Of a DNA stretch of 8,792 bases, positions 6,316-8,792 are shown one piece after another (the first letter of the stretch is position 1; each line of letters begins with the position of its first letter). Origin of the DNA: Acidobacteriota bacterium (GTDB taxonomy: Bacteria > Acidobacteriota > Vicinamibacteria > Vicinamibacterales > CAVVIG01); NCBI GenBank assembly GCA_016195295.1, contig JACPZV010000331.1, forward strand, positions 1 to 8,792, in the 5' to 3' direction. Below the pieces are notes generated by a model, which was not told the origin of the DNA, did no database searches, and saw only the letters and a program-made list of their open reading frames with translations. The position numbers and the translations under genes were made by a program.

Positions 6316-7509
6316 TCACTTTGTCGAGGCGTGCTGAAGTTCGTACGCGATGGCCTGGTCGAAGTACTGCGGCGCCATGGCGCTCTCGATCTTCACGCCG
6401 TTGATGAAAAAGGTTGGCGTGGCCTTGATTCCCAGCTGCCGTCCGAGCGCGACGTCGCCCTTGACCAGGCTGATCGTCGCGGCGTACTTCGCGTCGAAGT
6501 CGCCAATCTGGGCGATGTCCCGCGCGGCCTGCCGCACGGAGGGCGGCGTCATCGCCGGCTGATGTGTGTACAGCCACTCTTCCATGGCCTCGACCCGATT
6601 GCGCGGCGCCAGGCGCACCGCGACGGCGGCGTCGCACGCGGCGGGATGGATCGTCTGCGCGAGCGCCTCGTTGCAGTCGCGGTTCAGCGGGTAATCCTTG
6701 AGCACCAGCTTGACCGCGCCCGGATGCTCGGCCTCGTACTTCTCGAAGATCGGCTTGTACTGCAGATACGACTGACCGCACGCCGGGCATTGAAAATCGT
6801 TGAACTTCACGACCAGCACCTTGGCGCCGTCGTTCGGGATGATGAGCGGCACGCGCGGCTGCGAGGCGTACCAACGCTCGAACTCCGAGCGCTGGTCTTG
6901 CGTGGGCGCGGGCGGAGCCGACTCGCCCGTCGCCCTTGCCTCTTCGCGCGGGAAGAAGGCGAGCGTCGACGCCGCGCCCGCGAAAAACAGCACGGCGATC
7001 GTGATGGCGAGCGGACTGGTTACAAGGACGCGAAGGTCGCGCGTGTCACGGCGTGGCAAGCTAGTCATGGGGAATGAGGTCGCCGCGCCCGACACCAGAA
7101 AGAGCCCAATCACGGCGGCATACGTGGTCAGGCACACCAGACAAACGGCGCGGAGCAGCACGAACGAGGCATAGCCGAGATACAGGACCACGGCGAGCGC
7201 CAGGGTGGAACCCACAAAGAGATAGCCGGGCACGTTTTCCCGAACCGTTGGACGCGCCGTCAAGCCGCTGACTGACAACAGTCCCGCCACGACGAACCAC
7301 AACGCGCCGAAGATCGCGACCGGCACGCCGCGCACGGTACTGAAGCGGCTCAGGTAGACCTGCGTGCAATTGATCGTCGCGTTGACGTCACAAAAGCTCG
7401 AATAGGCGGGATCGTAAAGCAAATGGTAATGCACGTAGGCCGCGGCAACCGAAGCGCCGAGCCCGACTAACGCACAGCTGAAGGCGAGAAGCGCCGCACG
7501 TTTGCTCAT
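6316..7509 (-). CDS. VKOR-DsbA fusion: disulfide-bond-forming membrane oxidoreductase
   Basis: A 397-aa fusion that would make disulfides in exported proteins and pass the electrons to quinone. Residues 1-185 form a VKOR domain of about five helices with loop cysteines C40 and C48, the conserved Ser57 in a SRFSTVRGVPVAIFGALW stretch, and the active CLVC pair (C123, C126). A Pro/Gln-rich linker (about 187-207) leads to a thioredoxin-fold DsbA-like domain (about 220-395) with the redox CPAC (C241, C244) after FNDFQ, the cis-proline loop ATPTFFING (P365), and extra cysteines C279 and C292 that may pair structurally. Both halves look intact. The ATG at 7509 lacks a clear ribosome site and lies about 6-8 bases after the predicted transcription start. 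The gene sits directly downstream of pilA, whose product has two cysteines, so pilin oxidation is a likely job, though it may serve all envelope proteins. Confidence 0.94.
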   Translation of the reverse strand: MSKRAALLAFSCALVGLGASVAAAYVHYHLLYDPAYSSFCDVNATINCTQVYLSRFSTVRGVPVAIFGALWFVVAGLLSVSGLTARPTVRENVPGYLFVGSTLALAVVLYLGYASFVLLRAVCLVCLTTYAAVIGLFLVSGAATSFPMTSLPRRDTRDLRVLVTSPLAITIAVLFFAGAASTLAFFPREEARATGESAPPAPTQDQRSEFERWYASQPRVPLIIPNDGAKVLVVKFNDFQCPACGQSYLQYKPIFEKYEAEHPGAVKLVLKDYPLNRDCNEALAQTIHPAACDAAVAVRLAPRNRVEAMEEWLYTHQPAMTPPSVRQAARDIAQIGDFDAKYAATISLVKGDVALGRQLGIKATPTFFINGVKIESAMAPQYFDQAIAYELQHASTK

Positions 7510-7521
7510 AGGAACGTACGA

Positions 7522-7550
7522 GTTGTAGCCGAGGAGGCGTCCGACGTCAA
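7522..7550 (-). promoter_or_regulatory. Predicted sigma-70-type promoter for the VKOR-dsbA gene
   Basis: On the minus strand TTGACG (7550-7545) and TACAAC (7527-7522) are separated by exactly 17 bases. They match the -35 and -10 consensus at 5/6 and 4/6 positions. Transcription should start near 7515-7517, only about 6-8 bases before the ATG at 7509. The site lies just past the pilA terminator, where a new promoter is needed. Confidence 0.6.
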
Positions 7551-7555
7551 GGCGG

Positions 7556-7594
7556 GAACAAAGAGAGGGCGGAGGCCACGATTGGCCTCCGCCC
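7556..7594 (-). terminator. Intrinsic terminator of pilA
   Basis: A perfect 12-bp stem is formed by 7567-7578 (GGGCGGAGGCCA) and 7583-7594 (TGGCCTCCGCCC) around a 4-base loop. In the minus-strand transcript it begins 26 bases after the pilA stop and is followed by a modest U-rich tract, TCTCTTTGTT. This is the only clear intrinsic terminator in the window and should uncouple abundant pilA mRNA from the downstream genes. Confidence 0.87.
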
Positions 7595-7620
7595 CGAGAA
7601 CTGCCCGCGAGGACGTGATC

Positions 7621-8145
7621 TTACTGAACCGGCGTGTCGCCGGCCGCGGGCGCGCCGCCGTAGAGGGCCGCCGCTTTGAAGAAGATCGTGCCGCGCGTGT
7701 CGCTGGCGAACGCCCGCGTGCCGGTGCCGTTGAAGGTGACCGGATCCGCGTTGCTGTAGTAGTCGCTCTGCGCCTGGGTCGCATTGCAGCTCGACACCGC
7801 CGTCCCGATGTTCACAGCGCCGGCCCCCGCAGCCAGCTGAACCGAGTAGCCGCTCTTGACCACAGGATTCAAGTTCAGGTCAGGACTGATGAAGCCCGAC
7901 CCGCCAGCCGTCGGCGCCTTCACGAGATCCACGAGGCTGACCGCATAGCCGCCCGCCGCGCAGCTCGAGGAGTAGCTCGCCTGCCCGCTGTTGATCGCCC
8001 GCAGCGACCCGATAGCCGACGCTTCGTTGCCCGACATGCGGGCGCGGAGCAGTCCGGGCACGGCAATCGCCGCGATGATGCCGATGATCGCCACCACGAT
8101 CAGCAGCTCGATGAGGGTGAAGCCCTTCGATTCGCGCATCTTCAT
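7621..8145 (-). CDS. pilA: Type IV prepilin, probable major pilin PilA
   Basis: A 174-aa prepilin assembled into the pilus fibre after processing by PilD. It has a short positively charged leader, MKMRESKG, and the cleavage site G8/F9 followed by FTLIELLIVVAIIGIIAAIAVP, with the conserved Glu at mature position 5 (E13). The hydrophobic helix (about 9-36) continues into the ARMSGNEASAIGSLRAINSGQ helix. The C-terminal head is Gly/Ala/Ser-rich and contains the only two cysteines, C62 (YSSSCAAGGY) and C120 (AVSSCNATQ), plus a late DTRGTIFF strand. The start is set by an AAGGAG site 8 bases before the ATG at 8145; the second ATG at 8139 would be 14 bases away. A sigma-54 promoter lies upstream and an intrinsic terminator downstream, so it is probably monocistronic. 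The region has only one pilin gene. A minor pilin or pseudopilin is possible, but the strong regulation favours the major pilin. Confidence 0.93.
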   Translation of the reverse strand: MKMRESKGFTLIELLIVVAIIGIIAAIAVPGLLRARMSGNEASAIGSLRAINSGQASYSSSCAAGGYAVSLVDLVKAPTAGGSGFISPDLNLNPVVKSGYSVQLAAGAGAVNIGTAVSSCNATQAQSDYYSNADPVTFNGTGTRAFASDTRGTIFFKAAALYGGAPAAGDTPVQ

Positions 8146-8153
8146 TGCTCTCT

Positions 8154-8159
8154 CTCCTT
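8154..8159 (-). promoter_or_regulatory. Strong ribosome binding site of pilA
   Basis: The minus strand reads AAGGAG at 8159-8154 inside GAAGGAGAGAGAG, 8 bases before the ATG at 8145. It is the best Shine-Dalgarno in the window, which fits a highly expressed structural protein, and it decides between the two closely spaced ATGs. Confidence 0.85.
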
Positions 8160-8223
8160 CTAAAAGAAACCCGATGACGTTTGTGTCCCTGGCAAATTTC
8201 CGGTTGTGCACGGCGGCAGGTTG

Positions 8224-8239
8224 AGCAACCAGGATGCCA
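8224..8239 (-). promoter_or_regulatory. Sigma-54 (-24/-12) promoter of pilA
   Basis: On the minus strand TGGCAT (8239-8234), five bases, then TTGCT (8228-8224). The invariant GG and GC are separated by exactly 10 bases, and only one position differs from TGGCAC-N5-TTGCW. The start of transcription should lie near 8213, giving a leader of about 68 bases. PilR-type activators work with sigma-54, and the neighbouring upstream gene encodes one, so the site and context support each other. Confidence 0.85.
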
Positions 8240-8258
8240 GCGTCAAGACCGCAGCACG

Positions 8259-8306
8259 AACATCTATAAACTATTGTATATGAACAACTTAATAGATATG
8301 ACTGTG
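8259..8306. promoter_or_regulatory. AT-rich patch with inverted repeats, candidate activator-binding region
   Basis: This stretch is strikingly AT-rich within GC-rich DNA. It contains TTGT-N6-ACAA (8274-8287) and the wider pair ATCTAT (8262-8267) with ATAGAT (8293-8298). It is centred about 40-45 bases upstream of the -24 element, roughly position -67 from the predicted start, a usual location for NtrC/PilR-type enhancer sites or DNA-bending proteins. No exact PilR consensus was identified. Confidence 0.5.
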
Positions 8307-8316
8307 TTGGGATGCC

Positions 8317-8355
8317 GGGTGCCATTCAGTGTCGAGTGACAGGAATTGGCAGCCC
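8317..8355 (-). terminator. Stem-loop after the pilR-like gene, possible 3' end
   Basis: GGGTGCCATTC (8317-8327) pairs with GAATTGGCAGCCC (8343-8355) with two single-base bulges, and an inner TGTC/GACA stem (8330-8333 with 8338-8341) caps it. The arm begins about 16 bases after the activator's stop. No U-tract follows on the minus strand, so it may be an RNA-stabilising or factor-assisted end rather than a classical intrinsic terminator. Confidence 0.5.
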
Positions 8356-8371
8356 GGACCGACGGAGAATG

Positions 8372-8792
8372 TCACTTGAGGTTGTATTTCTTCACGAGAT
8401 AGCGCACTTGCCTGAACTCGAGCCCGAGGAGCTTCCCGGCCTTGGTCAGGTTGCCGCCAGCCCGTTTGAGCGCTTCGGCGATGTATCCGCGCTCGATTTC
8501 CTTCACGTGCGCCTCGAGGTCGAAACCCGAATCGGGCAACCCGTCGGACGAGGCGGCGGTCTTTGGTGCCGTCTCGCCACGGATCGCGGTCGGCAGGCTC
8601 TCGGGAAGGATGGCCGCGGTGGACTCCAAGGCGACCGCGCGTTCGATCACGTTCTCGAGTTCGCGGATGTTCCCGGGCCAGTCGTACCGTTTCAGCTGAT
8701 CGACCGCCTTACCGGAGATCCCGTTGATGTGTTTGTCCATCTGCCCGCTGAATTTCGCCAGGAAGTGATCGGCGAGCAGCGGGATGTCCTCG
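8372..8792 (-). CDS. pilR: Sigma-54-dependent response regulator, PilR-like, C-terminal part (runs off right edge)
   Basis: The frame is open to the window edge and gives 139 residues of an enhancer-binding activator that lets sigma-54 polymerase open promoters. The visible part begins EDIPLLADHFLAKF, the end of the AAA+ core, followed by the sensor II region YDWPGNIRELENVIERAVAL with its conserved Arg in GNIRELEN. A linker of about 40 residues leads to a Fis-type helix-turn-helix, GGNLTKAGKLLGLEFRQVRY, ending LVKKYNLK; the FRQVRY recognition helix resembles PilR-type proteins. The receiver domain, phospho-acceptor Asp and GAFTGA loop would lie outside the window. The gene is immediately upstream of the sigma-54 promoter of pilA, which is the natural target. 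The likely partner kinase is encoded at 1522-2787. The activator class is certain; the name PilR rests on context. Confidence 0.9.
   Translation of the reverse strand, partial: EDIPLLADHFLAKFSGQMDKHINGISGKAVDQLKRYDWPGNIRELENVIERAVALESTAAILPESLPTAIRGETAPKTAASSDGLPDSGFDLEAHVKEIERGYIAEALKRAGGNLTKAGKLLGLEFRQVRYLVKKYNLK

Noticed and set aside
5350..7077. Long plus-strand open frame of 575 codons
   Set aside because: It runs antisense through the ABC ATPase and VKOR-DsbA genes, its translation is Arg/Gln/His-rich without motifs, and such frames are common opposite GC-rich genes.
8266..8296. Sigma-70-type promoter within the AT-rich patch (TATAGA as a -10)
   Set aside because: No acceptable -35 lies at 16-18 bases. 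The AT-richness makes chance -10 matches likely, and the sigma-54 site is far better placed.
8309..8324. Second sigma-54-like -24 element (TGGCAC on the minus strand at 8324-8319)
   Set aside because: The expected -12 position reads ATCC instead of TTGC, and the bases form one arm of the hairpin after the activator gene.
1..8792. CRISPR array, tRNA/rRNA, insertion sequence, toxin-antitoxin or phage gene
   Set aside because: No regularly spaced repeats, RNA-gene signatures, transposase motifs or small antitoxin-like gene pairs were seen on either strand.

Overview
The window is GC-rich, densely packed DNA, and every gene I can support lies on the minus strand. It reads as a type IV pilus (T4P) locus from a GC-rich Gram-negative bacterium. 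The pilin sequence style, the VKOR-DsbA fusion and the mix of neighbours most resemble Acidobacteriota (Vicinamibacteria-like). A myxobacterial or other delta-type lineage cannot be excluded. This taxonomic reading comes from memory of such proteins, not from a search.

In transcription order (right to left): (1) 8792-8372, the C-terminal part of a sigma-54-dependent NtrC/PilR-type activator, cut by the window edge and ending at a hairpin. (2) A 226-bp intergenic region with an AT-rich, palindrome-bearing patch and a near-consensus sigma-54 (-24/-12) promoter, TGGCAT-N5-TTGCT, on the minus strand. (3) pilA, a type IV prepilin with a strong Shine-Dalgarno and an 8-residue leader, closed by a 12-bp intrinsic terminator. 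(4) A new sigma-70-like promoter only a few bases before the start codon of a VKOR-DsbA (disulfide-forming) membrane fusion protein. (5) After a 51-bp gap holding an inverted repeat, a run of tightly coupled genes with junctions of -4 to +7 bases: ABC-2 ATPase, ABC-2 permease, a membrane-anchored TPR-like protein, prepilin peptidase pilD, a PAS/histidine kinase (probable pilS), a GT4 glycosyltransferase, and the first 28 codons of a GT2 glycosyltransferase that runs off the left edge.

The likely joint logic is as follows. The kinase and activator control pilA through sigma-54. PilD cleaves and methylates the prepilin. The VKOR-DsbA protein could form the single Cys62-Cys120 disulfide possible in the pilin. 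The ABC exporter plus TPR protein recalls the pilG-pilH-pilI set lying between pilA and pilD in Myxococcus xanthus. The two glycosyltransferases may belong to surface polysaccharide or pilin glycosylation. Most individual proteins belong to known families. The parts that look least described are the pilin-linked disulfide module, the TPR-like protein, and the regulatory architecture around pilA. No tRNA, rRNA, CRISPR, insertion sequence or phage gene was seen, and no gene-free stretch exceeds 226 bp.
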